Below, one piece after another: positions 40,562 through 49,237 of a DNA stretch of 64,000 bases; position 1 is the first letter of the stretch, and each line of letters starts with the position of its first letter. The stretch covers positions 1 to 64,000 of the forward strand of contig NZ_JAINZZ010000042.1 in assembly GCF_019890725.1 (NCBI RefSeq). The letters are read 5' to 3'. A model generated the notes under the pieces. It saw only the letters and a list, made by a program, of their open reading frames with translations, searched no databases and was not told where the DNA came from. The translations under genes were made by a program, and so were the position numbers. The DNA comes from Actinacidiphila acidipaludis (lineage in GTDB: Bacteria; Actinomycetota; Actinomycetes; Streptomycetales; Streptomycetaceae).

Positions 40562-42554
40562 CGCTCACCTGCTCCTTGCGTGCGTGGATCCGTTCCGAAG
40601 TGTGCGCGGGCCCGGCGGGTGCCGGGACGGCGTGGTCGCCGGCCGCCGGGGCGAGCGGCCGCCGCGGGCTGCGCCCGGTGATGCGGGTCAGGGCCGCGCC
40701 GATGCCCCCGGCGATCTCGGCCGGGGTGAGTCCGATGTCGGCCAGCACCTCGCCGCGCTTGGCGTGGGCGAGGAACTGCTGGGGGATGCCGAAGTCGCGC
40801 AGCGGTACGTCGACGCCGGCGTCCCGCAGCGCCTGCGCGATCGCCGAACCGACGCCGCCGGCCCGGCCGTTGTCCTCGACCACGGCCACCAACCGGTGGC
40901 CGGCGGCCAGTTCGGGCAGCGCGGGGTCGACCGGCTTGACCCAGCGGGGGTCCACCACGGTGACGCCGATGCCGCGCCCGGCCAGCAGTTCGGCCGCCCG
41001 CAGGCAGGTGACGCCGAGTGCGCCCACCGCTACCAGCAGGACGTCGGGTTCCTCGCCGGACGCCGGGCGGCGCAGGACGTCCATCCCGCCGATCCGGTCG
41101 ATCGCCGGCAGGGCCTCGCCCGCGGTCTCCTTGGGGAAGCGGACGACGGTGGGCGCGTCCTCGACCTCGACCGCCTCCCGCAGTTGGGCCCGCAACTGGT
41201 CGGCGTCGCGCGGCGCGGCGATCCGCAGGCCGGGGACGACCTGGAGGATGGACATGTCCCACATGCCGTTGTGGGAGGCGCCGTCGACACCGGTGACGCC
41301 GGCCCGGTCCAGGACGAAGGTCACACCGCACTTGTGCAGGGCCACGTCCATCAGCACCTGGTCGAAAGCCCGGTTGAGGAAGGTGGCGTAGACGGCGACC
41401 ACCGGGTGCAGGCCACCGGTGGCCAGGCCCGCCGCCGAGGTGGCGGCGTGCTGCTCGGCGATGCCGACGTCGAAGACCCGCTCGGGGAACGCCCTGGCGA
41501 AGGGCTCCAGGCCGACCGGCTGGAGCATCGCGGCGGTGATGGCGACGACGTCCGGCCGCTCCTCGCCGATGCGCACCATCTCGTCGCTGAACACCGAGGT
41601 CCACGAGGGGCCCTGGGAGGGCACCAGGGGCCGGCAGGTCAGCGGGTCCATGGCGCCGACGGTGTGGAACCGGTCCGCCTCGTCCTGCTCTGCGGCCGGG
41701 TAGCCGCGGCCCTTCTCGGTGATGCAGTGCACCAGCACCGGGCCGTGGAAGCGGCGGGCCCGGCGCAGCGCGGACTCCACGGCGGCGATGTCGTGGCCGT
41801 CGATCGGGCCCAGGTACTTCAGCCCGAGGTCCTCGAACATCCCCTGCGGCGCGAAGGCGTCCTTGAAGCCCTTCTTGGCGCCGTGCAGCGACTCGTACAG
41901 CGGGCGGCCGACCACCGGCGTCTGCTGCAGGACCTGCTTGCCCCAGGACAGGAAGCGCTCGTAGCCGTCGGTGGTGCGCAGCGTGGCCAGGTGGCTGGCC
42001 AGGCCGCCGATGGTGGGGGCGTAGGAGCGTTCGTTGTCGTTGACGACGATGATCAGCGGCCGGTCCTTGGCGGCGGCGATGTTGTTCAGCGCCTCCCAGG
42101 CCATGCCGCCGGTGAGCGCGCCGTCGCCGATGACCGCCACCACGCGGTCGCTGCAGTGCCGCACCTCGTTGGCCTTGGCCAGGCCGTCGGCCCAGCCCAG
42201 CACGGTCGAGGCGTGGCTGTTCTCGATGACGTCGTGCTCGGACTCCTCACGCGAGGGGTAGCCGGACAGGCCGCCCTTGCTGCGCAGCTTGGAGAAGTCC
42301 TTGCGCCCGGTGAGGAGCTTGTGCACGTACGCCTGGTGGCCGGTGTCCCACAGGATCTTGTCGGCCGGGGAGTCGAAGACGCGGTGCAGGGCGATGGTCA
42401 GTTCGACCACGCCGAGATTGGGTCCCAGATGACCGCCGGTTCTGGCCACGGCCTCGACCAGGAAGTGCCGGATGTCGGCGGCCAGCTCGTCGAGCCGGCC
42501 CTCGGGCAGCGCCTTCAGGTCGCGTGGGCTGTGGATGTTCTCCAGCATCGTCAT
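40548..42554 (-). CDS. dxs: 1-deoxy-D-xylulose-5-phosphate synthase
   Basis: 668 residues. The TPP motif is VVAVIGDGALTGGMAWEALNNIAAAKDRPLIIVVNDN. GGHLGPNLGVVELTIALH and DTGHQAYVHKLLTGR are in the N-terminal domain. The catalytic Glu is in VGIAEQHAATSAAGLA. It condenses pyruvate and glyceraldehyde 3-phosphate, the first step of the MEP pathway, in the cytoplasm. ATG 42554 follows GAGG. This is probably the second, hopanoid-linked dxs of the genome, as in S. coelicolor SCO6768; the housekeeping copy would be elsewhere. The C terminus of about 40 residues is a variable Pro/Ala-rich extension. A hairpin upstream separates it from hpnH. Confidence 0.96.
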   Translation of the reverse strand: MTMLENIHSPRDLKALPEGRLDELAADIRHFLVEAVARTGGHLGPNLGVVELTIALHRVFDSPADKILWDTGHQAYVHKLLTGRKDFSKLRSKGGLSGYPSREESEHDVIENSHASTVLGWADGLAKANEVRHCSDRVVAVIGDGALTGGMAWEALNNIAAAKDRPLIIVVNDNERSYAPTIGGLASHLATLRTTDGYERFLSWGKQVLQQTPVVGRPLYESLHGAKKGFKDAFAPQGMFEDLGLKYLGPIDGHDIAAVESALRRARRFHGPVLVHCITEKGRGYPAAEQDEADRFHTVGAMDPLTCRPLVPSQGPSWTSVFSDEMVRIGEERPDVVAITAAMLQPVGLEPFARAFPERVFDVGIAEQHAATSAAGLATGGLHPVVAVYATFLNRAFDQVLMDVALHKCGVTFVLDRAGVTGVDGASHNGMWDMSILQVVPGLRIAAPRDADQLRAQLREAVEVEDAPTVVRFPKETAGEALPAIDRIGGMDVLRRPASGEEPDVLLVAVGALGVTCLRAAELLAGRGIGVTVVDPRWVKPVDPALPELAAGHRLVAVVEDNGRAGGVGSAIAQALRDAGVDVPLRDFGIPQQFLAHAKRGEVLADIGLTPAEIAGGIGAALTRITGRSPRRPLAPAAGDHAVPAPAGPAHTSERIHARKEQVSDDIV

Positions 42555-42806
42555 GTGCAGACCTCGTTCCCCTGCCGGAATTGCGTGTGACCCCTGACGT
42601 CCCCGTGTCCCCGTGATCGTTCTCCGTGATCGTTCCCCGTCTTCGCAGCCTCTCACGGTGCCACCGCCCCTTACGTCCGGAACCGGCGGCGCGCCCGGAA
42701 CCGGTGGCGGGAAGCGCGCGGGTCACCGGCAGGGCGTCGCCGCCGCCGGTGACCCGTACGCGTCGAGCATCGAGCCGTTCAGGCCCTCGCTCCGTTCACC
42801 GGGCCG
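42555..42806. other. Gap between hpnH and dxs where ispG is found in relatives
   Basis: 252 bp without coding capacity on the minus strand. It contains two copies of CCGTGATCGTT near 42609-42630, two copies of CCGGAACCGG with GGCG-type tails near 42677-42710, and the hairpin listed separately. In S. coelicolor a gcpE/ispG gene lies at this point; no remnant of its sequence is visible here. Confidence 0.65.
42720..42755. terminator. Hairpin between hpnH and dxs
   Basis: GGGTCACCGGC (42720-42730) and GCCGGTGACCC (42745-42755) form a perfect 11-bp stem with a 14-nt loop, 50 bp after the hpnH stop. It may end the hpnC-hpnH transcript or attenuate read-through into dxs. Confidence 0.7.
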
Positions 42807-43835
42807 TCACTTGGCCCGGTTGGAGGCGACCGTCTCGCGGGCCGCGCGGATGGACTCCTTCAGGGAGCCCATGGTGGCCAGGACGGCGGTCGGCTCGTAG
42901 CCGCAGTGCGCCATGCAGTTGTCGCACCGCTCGTCCTTGCCGCGGCCGTACTTGTCCCAGTCCGTCTTGTCGATCAGCTCCTGGTAGGTCGGGACGTAGC
43001 CGTCCGCCATCAGGTAGCAGGGGCGCTGCCACCCGAACAGCGAGTAGTTCGGGATAGCCCAGGCGGTGCAGGGGAAGTCGGCCTTGCCCTCCAGGAAGTC
43101 CAGGAAGAGCGGGCTGTGGTTCAGCCGCCACCGGCGGCGGTTGCCGTCGCCGAACGCCTTCTTGAACAGCTCACGGGTCTGCTCCACGCCCAGGAAGTGG
43201 TCCTGGTCGGGCGCCTTCTCGTAGGCGTAGGCGGGCGACAGCATCATCTCGTCGACCTGCAGGTCGTCGTTGAGGAAGTTCAGCACCTCGACGATGGTCT
43301 GCGGGGTGTCGGTGTTGAAGAAGGTGGAGTTGGTGGTCACCCGGAAACCGCGACGCTTGGCTTCCTTGATCGCCTCCACCGCCTCGTCGAAGGTGCCTTC
43401 CTTCGCAACGGACTCGTCATGCCGTTCCCGCATGCCGTCGATGTGGACGGTAAAAGCGAAGTAAGGAGACGGCGTGAATTTGTCGATCTTCTTACGGAGC
43501 AGCAAGGCGTTGGTGCAGAGGAAGACATACTTCTTGCGGGCCACGAGCTGACGCACGATCTCGTCGATCTGGGGGTGCATCAGCGGCTCGCCGCCCGCGA
43601 TCGACACCATCGGCGCACCCGATTCCAGCACCGCGCCGACGGCCTGGGCCACCGGCATGCGCTGCTTCAGCACCCCGGCCGGGTGCTGGATCTTGCCGCA
43701 GCCCTCGCATTTGAGGTTGCAGGCGAAGAGCGGCTCGAGTTCCACGATGAGCGGGAACTTTTCGCGACGCCTGACCATTTTCTGTTCGAAGAGGTACGAC
43801 GCGACACGGATGGTCTGACGGAGCGGCATAGCCAT
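42807..43835 (-). CDS. hpnH: Adenosylhopane synthase HpnH (radical SAM)
   Basis: 342 residues. The radical-SAM cluster motif is ACNLKCEGCGK (C39, C43, C46; CX3CX2C), followed by VSIAGGEPLMHPQI (SAM-binding GGEP). A C-terminal Cys set (CDNCMAHCGYEP) is typical of HpnH. It joins the 5'-deoxyadenosyl radical to diploptene to give adenosylhopane, the first step of side-chain building. ATG 43835 lies 6 bp after the hpnG stop, with AGGTGAGC in between as ribosome-binding site. Length and all motifs match the family. Confidence 0.97.
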   Translation of the reverse strand: MAMPLRQTIRVASYLFEQKMVRRREKFPLIVELEPLFACNLKCEGCGKIQHPAGVLKQRMPVAQAVGAVLESGAPMVSIAGGEPLMHPQIDEIVRQLVARKKYVFLCTNALLLRKKIDKFTPSPYFAFTVHIDGMRERHDESVAKEGTFDEAVEAIKEAKRRGFRVTTNSTFFNTDTPQTIVEVLNFLNDDLQVDEMMLSPAYAYEKAPDQDHFLGVEQTRELFKKAFGDGNRRRWRLNHSPLFLDFLEGKADFPCTAWAIPNYSLFGWQRPCYLMADGYVPTYQELIDKTDWDKYGRGKDERCDNCMAHCGYEPTAVLATMGSLKESIRAARETVASNRAK

Positions 43836-43840
43836 CTAGC

Positions 43841-44455
43841 TCACCTCCAGGGGAGCGCGGTAGTGCGGTGCCATTCAAGAAAGGCGGGAACAAGATCTCT
43901 GAGCACCCGGAACGCGAGGATTCCGGTGCGGAGCGTGCCGACGCGCACGAGTTCGAACTCGGGCGTGTCGACGACGACGCGGGCCGCCGCGACACGGTGC
44001 GCCCCCTCGGCGAGGGCTGCGCGCCGCATCGCGGCCGACTCCATGTCCACGGCGATGGCACCGGTCGCCGCGAGAGCGGTGCGCTCGGCGCCCCGCACGA
44101 CATGGTCGGACTCCGCCAGGGTGCCGGTGTGCACGGTGTGGCCGGTGTCCGCGAGAGCCTCCTTGAGCGCGGCGGCCAGCGCCTGGCTCTCGTGCCCGTC
44201 GTCGGCGACGACGACGTCCCCCGGCCGCATACCGGGCGCGAGCCCGGCGCAGAAGCCGGTGGTCAGGACGGCGGCGTCGGTGTTGCGCGGATCGTGCAGG
44301 GCCGTGCGGACAGCCCGCTCCGCGGCCTTCGGCCCCATGCCCGTACGGAGCACGGTGGCCTGGTCCGCGGCGCATCTGGCGGCTCCCCTGCGCAGCGCGA
44401 AACGCTCGATGCGCAGGGCGCACACCACCAGCAACGGCGGCTCGGTACGACCCAC
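43841..44455 (-). CDS. hpnG: Hopanoid nucleoside phosphorylase HpnG
   Basis: 204 residues of the nucleoside phosphorylase/MTAN superfamily. Visible: VLRTGMGPKAAERAVRTAL (phosphate loop), AAVLTTGFCAGLAPGMRPGDVVVAD and AIAVDMESAAMRRAALAEG (ribose-binding Met-Glu). HpnG removes adenine from adenosylhopane, giving ribosyl- or phosphoribosylhopane. GTG 44455 begins MGRTEPPLLVVCALRIE; it starts 3 bp after the shc stop. The residues around the base are not canonical for purine salvage, in keeping with a lipid substrate. Confidence 0.95.
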   Translation of the reverse strand: MGRTEPPLLVVCALRIERFALRRGAARCAADQATVLRTGMGPKAAERAVRTALHDPRNTDAAVLTTGFCAGLAPGMRPGDVVVADDGHESQALAAALKEALADTGHTVHTGTLAESDHVVRGAERTALAATGAIAVDMESAAMRRAALAEGAHRVAAARVVVDTPEFELVRVGTLRTGILAFRVLRDLVPAFLEWHRTTALPWR

Positions 44456-44458
44456 GAA

Positions 44459-46468
44459 CTAGGCTCCCTTCTCGGCCATGGCGTGGCCGGCGGTTCCGAA
44501 GGGCTCCGCCCGCACGTAGCGGCCGAGCGCGGTGAGCGGGAAGACCATCCGGTACAGGTGGTAGTTGATGGAGAAGTCGCGTGGGAATCCGGTACCCGTG
44601 AAGTAGGGCTCGTCCCAGGAACCGTCCTCCATCTGGGTGTCGACCAGCCACCGCACGCCCCGGGTGACGGCGTCGTTGTCCCGTTCGCCCGCCGCCAGCA
44701 GCGCGAGCAGCGCCCACGCCGTCTGCGACGCGGTGGAGTGGCCGCGGCCGATCCATTCGCTGTCCGAGTACGACCGCAGGTCCTCGCCCCAGCCGCCGTC
44801 CGCGTTCTGCACGGACTCCAGCCAGGCGACGGCCCGGCGGATCGCCGGGTGCGAGGCCGGCAGGCCGGCCGCGGCCAGCGCCGGGACGACCGAACCGGTG
44901 CCGTAGATGTAGTTGACACCCCAACGGCCGAACCAGGCGCCGTTGTCCTCCTGCTCCGACAGCAGCCAGTCGATGCCCCGGCGGGTGTGCTGGTCGTGCT
45001 CCAGGCCGAGCGCGGCCATCATCTCCACCACGTGCGCGGTCACGTCGGCCGAGGGCGGGTCGATGACCTCGCCGAAGTCGCAGAACGGCAGCCGGTTGGG
45101 GAACGGGCTGGTGTTGTCCGCGTCGAAGGCGCCCCAGGCGCCGTTCTTCGACTGCATCCCGATGTTCCAGCGCACCGCCCGGTCGATCGCCGAGTCCAGG
45201 CGCGCCGGGTCGGGGTGCGCCACCCGGCGCAGCGCCAGCACGACCTCGGCGGTGTCGTCGATGTCCGGGTAGTTGTCGTTGTGGAATTCGAACGCCCATC
45301 CGCCGGGGGCGAGCTGCGGGCGCTGCACCGACCAGTCACCCGGACGGGTGATCTGCTCGTCCAGCATCCACTCGGCCGCCTTGACCAACGCCGGGTGGTC
45401 CGGCGCGAGACCGGCGTCGGCGAGCGCGATGGCGGCCAGGCAGGTGTCCCACACCGGCGACTGGCACGCCTCGATCATCCGCACGTCGTCCTCGGGCCAC
45501 ACGGCGAAACGATCCAGCGACTCCAGCCCCGCGCGCAGCACCGGGTGGTCCAGGTCGTATCCCAGCAGGTGGAGGGCGATCACCGAGTACACCGCCGGCG
45601 GCTGGATGCCGCCCCAGCAGCCGTCCGCCTCCTGGCGCTCGATGATCCAGCGGGCGCAGGCGTTCATCGCGGTGCGGCGCAGCGGGCGCGGGCTGAAGCG
45701 GCGGTAGAGGTGCAGCAGCTGGTCCACGCGCTGGAACACGCCGTCCCAGGTGGTGATGGGGGCCTTGCGCTGCCGGGGGTTGGGCACCGACGGGTCCACG
45801 TGCAGCTCGTCGATGCCGAACGGCGCGGGGCGCACCGGCCGGTGCGCGCCGACCACGGTCAGCGGCACGATGGTCTGCCGCGCCCAGCAGCCGAACGAGT
45901 AGATGTTCAGCGGCATCCACTTGGGCAGATAGATGATCTCCGGCGGCAGTTCCGGCAGGTCGTCCCAGCTCCACCAGCCGAACAGGGCCAGCCAGATCCG
46001 GGTGAAGACCCGGCTGGCGGCCACGCCGCCCTCGGCCCGCGCCCATTTGGCGGCCAGCTGCATGTGGGCCTCGTCGGGCGCGTCACCAGCGAGGCGCAGG
46101 GCGACGTACGCCTCGACGGTCGCCGAGACGTCGCCGGGACCGCCGTGGAAGGTCGGCCAGGCCCCGTCCTCGCGCTGCTGGGAGCGGATCCAGCGCGCGG
46201 AGGCGGCGATGACCTTGGCGTCGGTGATGCCCAGGAACTGCCGGAGCATCAGGTCCTCGGCGTCCATGGTCACATTGGTTTCGAGGTCGCCCTTCCACCA
46301 TCCTTCTGGACTCTGCCGTGCCAGAAGGTGGTCTGCGGCGCGCTGCACGGCACGCTGCGCCGCCACCTCGGGGCCGCCGGATGGAACAGGGTCCGGCTCC
46401 GAGGTGCTGCTGGCCGAAGGTGTCCGGTGGGTGGGCGTCCCTGGACTGCCATCGGTCGTCGCTGTCAT
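44459..46468 (-). CDS. shc: Squalene-hopene cyclase
   Basis: 669 residues, class II triterpene cyclase. The catalytic DxDD-type motif is PDIDDTAEVVLAL (about residues 400-403). Multiple QW motifs are seen, for example QSPEGWWKGDL, QREDGAWPTF, QEADGCWGG, QSKNGAWGAF, QEDNGAWFGR, QNADGGWGED and QMEDGSWDEP. It cyclises squalene to hopene/hopanol at the membrane; the hydrophobic helix near WLALFGWWSWDDLPELPPE fits monotopic insertion. ATG 46468 follows GGGGAAG. The first 35 residues are a variable Thr/Pro/Ser-rich tail. It is the central enzyme of the cluster. Confidence 0.98.
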   Translation of the reverse strand: MTATTDGSPGTPTHRTPSASSTSEPDPVPSGGPEVAAQRAVQRAADHLLARQSPEGWWKGDLETNVTMDAEDLMLRQFLGITDAKVIAASARWIRSQQREDGAWPTFHGGPGDVSATVEAYVALRLAGDAPDEAHMQLAAKWARAEGGVAASRVFTRIWLALFGWWSWDDLPELPPEIIYLPKWMPLNIYSFGCWARQTIVPLTVVGAHRPVRPAPFGIDELHVDPSVPNPRQRKAPITTWDGVFQRVDQLLHLYRRFSPRPLRRTAMNACARWIIERQEADGCWGGIQPPAVYSVIALHLLGYDLDHPVLRAGLESLDRFAVWPEDDVRMIEACQSPVWDTCLAAIALADAGLAPDHPALVKAAEWMLDEQITRPGDWSVQRPQLAPGGWAFEFHNDNYPDIDDTAEVVLALRRVAHPDPARLDSAIDRAVRWNIGMQSKNGAWGAFDADNTSPFPNRLPFCDFGEVIDPPSADVTAHVVEMMAALGLEHDQHTRRGIDWLLSEQEDNGAWFGRWGVNYIYGTGSVVPALAAAGLPASHPAIRRAVAWLESVQNADGGWGEDLRSYSDSEWIGRGHSTASQTAWALLALLAAGERDNDAVTRGVRWLVDTQMEDGSWDEPYFTGTGFPRDFSINYHLYRMVFPLTALGRYVRAEPFGTAGHAMAEKGA

Positions 46469-46567
46469 GGCTTCCCCTTTGCAGTTGAGACTTCTGCGGT
46501 GTTGGGGGCGGCCGTCGGCCGTCACAAGAGAGGGTCGGGCGACGTCGTGCGCTCCACGTTTCCTGGG

Positions 46568-47638
46568 TTACTTCTCGCGGACCACCACAAAATCCGCAAG
46601 GCCTACCAGCTTTTGGTGGACATCCTCCGGCATGTCCATCGAGTCCAACGCGGCGATGGCGGTCGCGTACTGCCTGCGGGCCTCCTGCGAGGTCCACTCA
46701 CGACCGCCTGCTTCTTCGATCAACGCCGCACGCATGGCGAACTCTTCCTCGCTGAAGGCATCGTTTTCCTGATTTTTCGCGTCGGCCGCCAGCAGTTCAC
46801 CCAACCGCTCGGACGCGGAGCCGCCGGCGGCCAGGGCCGCGACCACGGGAAGCGACTTCTTGCGCTGCCGCAGGTCGCTCCAGGTCTGCTTGCCGGTGGT
46901 CGACGGGTCGCCCCAGATGCCCAGCAGGTCGTCGATCGCCTGGAACGCCAGTCCCAGGTGGTAGCCGTAGTCCTCCAGCGCGTCGGCGTCGGCCTCCGAG
47001 GCACCGCCGAGCACCGCGCCGATGGAGGAGGCGCAGGCCAGCAGCGCGCCGGTCTTGTTGCCCTCCATCTCCAGGCACTCCTGGACGGTGACCCGCTCGC
47101 GGTGCTCGAAGGAGATGTCCTGGGCCTGACCGTCGATCAGCTTGCGGGTGGCGGTGGTCAGCCGGCGCGTGGCGCGGCCGGCGTCGACCGTGCCGTGCTC
47201 CAGCAGGATCTCGTTGGCCAGCGCCATCAGCGCGTCGCCGACCAGGATCGCCTGGGCCGGGCCGTGCACCTTCCAGACCGTGTCGCGGTGCCGGCGCTGC
47301 TCGTCACCGTCCATCAGGTCGTCGTGCAGCAGTGAGAAGTTGTGCACCAGCTCGACCGCGACGGCGCCGGGTACGCCGGTCTCCGGCGGGGCGCCCGCGG
47401 CCTGGGCGGAGAGCAGGGCGAGCGCGGGGCGGACGGCCTTGCCGCCGTCGCCGTCGGCCGGCCGGCCGGCCTGGTCGATCCAGCCGAAGTGGTACGCGGC
47501 GACGGTGTCCATCGGGGGAACGAGGCGGGCCACAGCGGCGCGGAGGACGGGGGTGGTCAGAATGCGGCCGTTTTCCAGCAGCCCGATGACGCTGTCAGCG
47601 GTCACGATGTCTCCTCTTGTTGCACCAATTGCACTCAT
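46568..47638 (-). CDS. Polyprenyl diphosphate synthase (farnesyl diphosphate synthase-like)
   Basis: 356 residues. First Asp-rich motif LLHDDLMDGDEQRR (DDxxD, about residue 103). GNKTGALLACASSIGAVLGG is the Lys/Thr region. The second Asp-rich motif is FQAIDDLLGIWGD (about 234). KAVRPALALLSAQAAG contains the usual G(K)xxRP element, here KAVRP. It supplies C15 farnesyl diphosphate (or longer) for the squalene branch HpnC/D/E. ATG 47638 (MSAIGATRGD) has GGAGG upstream and overlaps the hpnE stop by 4 bp (ATGA), so it is coupled to hpnE. In S. coelicolor the homologue is SCO6763. Confidence 0.95.
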   Translation of the reverse strand: MSAIGATRGDIVTADSVIGLLENGRILTTPVLRAAVARLVPPMDTVAAYHFGWIDQAGRPADGDGGKAVRPALALLSAQAAGAPPETGVPGAVAVELVHNFSLLHDDLMDGDEQRRHRDTVWKVHGPAQAILVGDALMALANEILLEHGTVDAGRATRRLTTATRKLIDGQAQDISFEHRERVTVQECLEMEGNKTGALLACASSIGAVLGGASEADADALEDYGYHLGLAFQAIDDLLGIWGDPSTTGKQTWSDLRQRKKSLPVVAALAAGGSASERLGELLAADAKNQENDAFSEEEFAMRAALIEEAGGREWTSQEARRQYATAIAALDSMDMPEDVHQKLVGLADFVVVREK

Positions 47639-49107
47639 GCCGCCTCCAGAACGCCGTTGTCGCTCGGCAGACCGAGGGCGGACAAGGCTTCCCGGGACGC
47701 CTGCAGCCCGCTGCGGACCGCGCTTTCCATGGTCGCGGGCCAGCCGGTGGCGGTCCATGCGCCCGCCAGGTACAGGCCGGGGTCCCGGGTGACCGGGCCC
47801 GGACGCAGCGCGCCGACTCCCGGAGCGGGCGCGAAGGTGGCCGTCCGCTCGCGGGTGACGAAGAAGTCGCGCACCTCCGCGCCGCGGGCGGCCGGCAGCA
47901 GCCGTTCCAGTTCCGGCAGGTAACGGTCGCGCAGTTCGGCGACCGGCAGGTCGATCTCGTCCTGGGCGGCGGACTGGGACAGCGCCACGTACTGGCCGCC
48001 GCCGGTCAGCCCCGAGCTTGCGGTGCGGTCGAAGACCCACTGGACCGGGCTGCCGAGCGCCGCGACGAACGGCCGGTCGAGCACCTGTCGGTCGTAGATC
48101 ACATGGACATTGAGGATCGGCGCGGTACCGATCCGCAACAGCTTTTCCGGGTCCTCCACAGCGCCTTCGGGCAGCAGCCCGTGCGCCTCGCGCTGCGGGA
48201 CGGCCAGCACCACGACGTCGGCGGGCAGCCGCTCGGCGCGTCCGGGGCCGGTCTCCACGGTGACCTCGCGGGATCCGCCCGCGGCGGTGATGCCGTCGGC
48301 CGCGATGCGGTCGGCGGTGATCGCGGTGGCGCGCGAGCGCAGCAGGACGCGGACTCCCGCGGCGTCCAGCGCCGTCCGGGCCCGGCCGTCGTGCAGGTCG
48401 CCGAGCGGCGCCGACGCCCAGCCGATGTCGGCGGCGGCGGGGTCGGAGAGCAGGCCGGTCTTGAAGACCATCGCGGCCAGGCCCAGCGAGGCGTCCCCGG
48501 CCGTGGCGTTCAGGGTGGCGACGCCGACCAGGTCCCACAGCGCCTCGACGGTGCGGCCGGACTGGCCGCGGGCGGTGAGCCAGCTGCCGAAGTCGACGCC
48601 GTCGAGGGCGGGGTCGGCCGGGTCGAGGCCGCGCAGCGCCAGGGCGGCCCGGCCGACCGACGCGCGCTCCCGCAGCGACAGGTGCGGGTAGCGGGCCAGG
48701 CTGGCGGCCAGGTGCAGCGGAACCGGCAGGGCGCTCCGGCCGATCCGGCCCAGGCGCCCGTTGTCCGCGTCCACCACCGGGACATCCAGGCGTTCCTGAA
48801 CGGTCACCAGGTCACGCGCGGCGATGCGGTCGAGGAACCACTGGTAGGCGGTGCAGCAGCGCAGGAAGACGTGCTGGCCGTTGTCGACGGACAGGTCGCC
48901 GCGTCTGAACGAGAACGCCAGGCCGCCCAGGCGCGGCCGCGCCTCGGTGAGCGTCACCCGCAGGCCGGCGTCGGCGAGTGCCAGCGCGGCGGTGGTGCCG
49001 GCCAGGCCGCCGCCGATCACCACGGCACGGCGCTGCCCGCCGCCGTGGGCGGCGGGCGCGGCACCGGACGGCCGGTCGCCGCTGGTGCTGCTCTGCGTGG
49101 TGGTCAT
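47635..49107 (-). CDS. hpnE: Hydroxysqualene dehydroxylase HpnE (FAD-dependent)
   Basis: 490 residues. The FAD-binding Rossmann motif RRAVVIGGGLAGTTAALALADAGLRVTLTEARPRLGG lies near residues 26-62. VDNGQHVFLRCCTAYQWFLDRI is typical of the HpnE/phytoene-desaturase group. The C-terminal FAD-contacting end is RDPGLYLAGAWTATGWPATMESAVRSGLQAS. It converts hydroxysqualene to squalene. ATG 49107 follows GGGAGGG. The polyprenyl synthase gene overlaps its end. The 130 bp between it and hpnD hold no gene. Confidence 0.95.
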   Translation of the reverse strand: MTTTQSSTSGDRPSGAAPAAHGGGQRRAVVIGGGLAGTTAALALADAGLRVTLTEARPRLGGLAFSFRRGDLSVDNGQHVFLRCCTAYQWFLDRIAARDLVTVQERLDVPVVDADNGRLGRIGRSALPVPLHLAASLARYPHLSLRERASVGRAALALRGLDPADPALDGVDFGSWLTARGQSGRTVEALWDLVGVATLNATAGDASLGLAAMVFKTGLLSDPAAADIGWASAPLGDLHDGRARTALDAAGVRVLLRSRATAITADRIAADGITAAGGSREVTVETGPGRAERLPADVVVLAVPQREAHGLLPEGAVEDPEKLLRIGTAPILNVHVIYDRQVLDRPFVAALGSPVQWVFDRTASSGLTGGGQYVALSQSAAQDEIDLPVAELRDRYLPELERLLPAARGAEVRDFFVTRERTATFAPAPGVGALRPGPVTRDPGLYLAGAWTATGWPATMESAVRSGLQASREALSALGLPSDNGVLEAA

Positions 49108-49237
49108 GCGCCCTCCCGTCGGGCTGCGCCGCGGGGGGTGCAGCCGGCCGTCGCGGAAAGTGACGCGGTGCGCGTCGCCGGGGTTGCCTGGTCGTGGAGC
49201 TGCCGTGTTGCGGTGTCCGCGCCCTCGCGGATCGGTG

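Noticed and set aside
42720..42755. Riboswitch upstream of dxs (for example TPP)
   Set aside because: No conserved riboswitch elements; only a plain hairpin and short direct repeats.
43868..47335. Plus-strand open frame of more than 1100 codons over the hopanoid genes
   Set aside because: Antisense shadow; the minus strand encodes hpnG, shc and polyprenyl synthase with all motifs.
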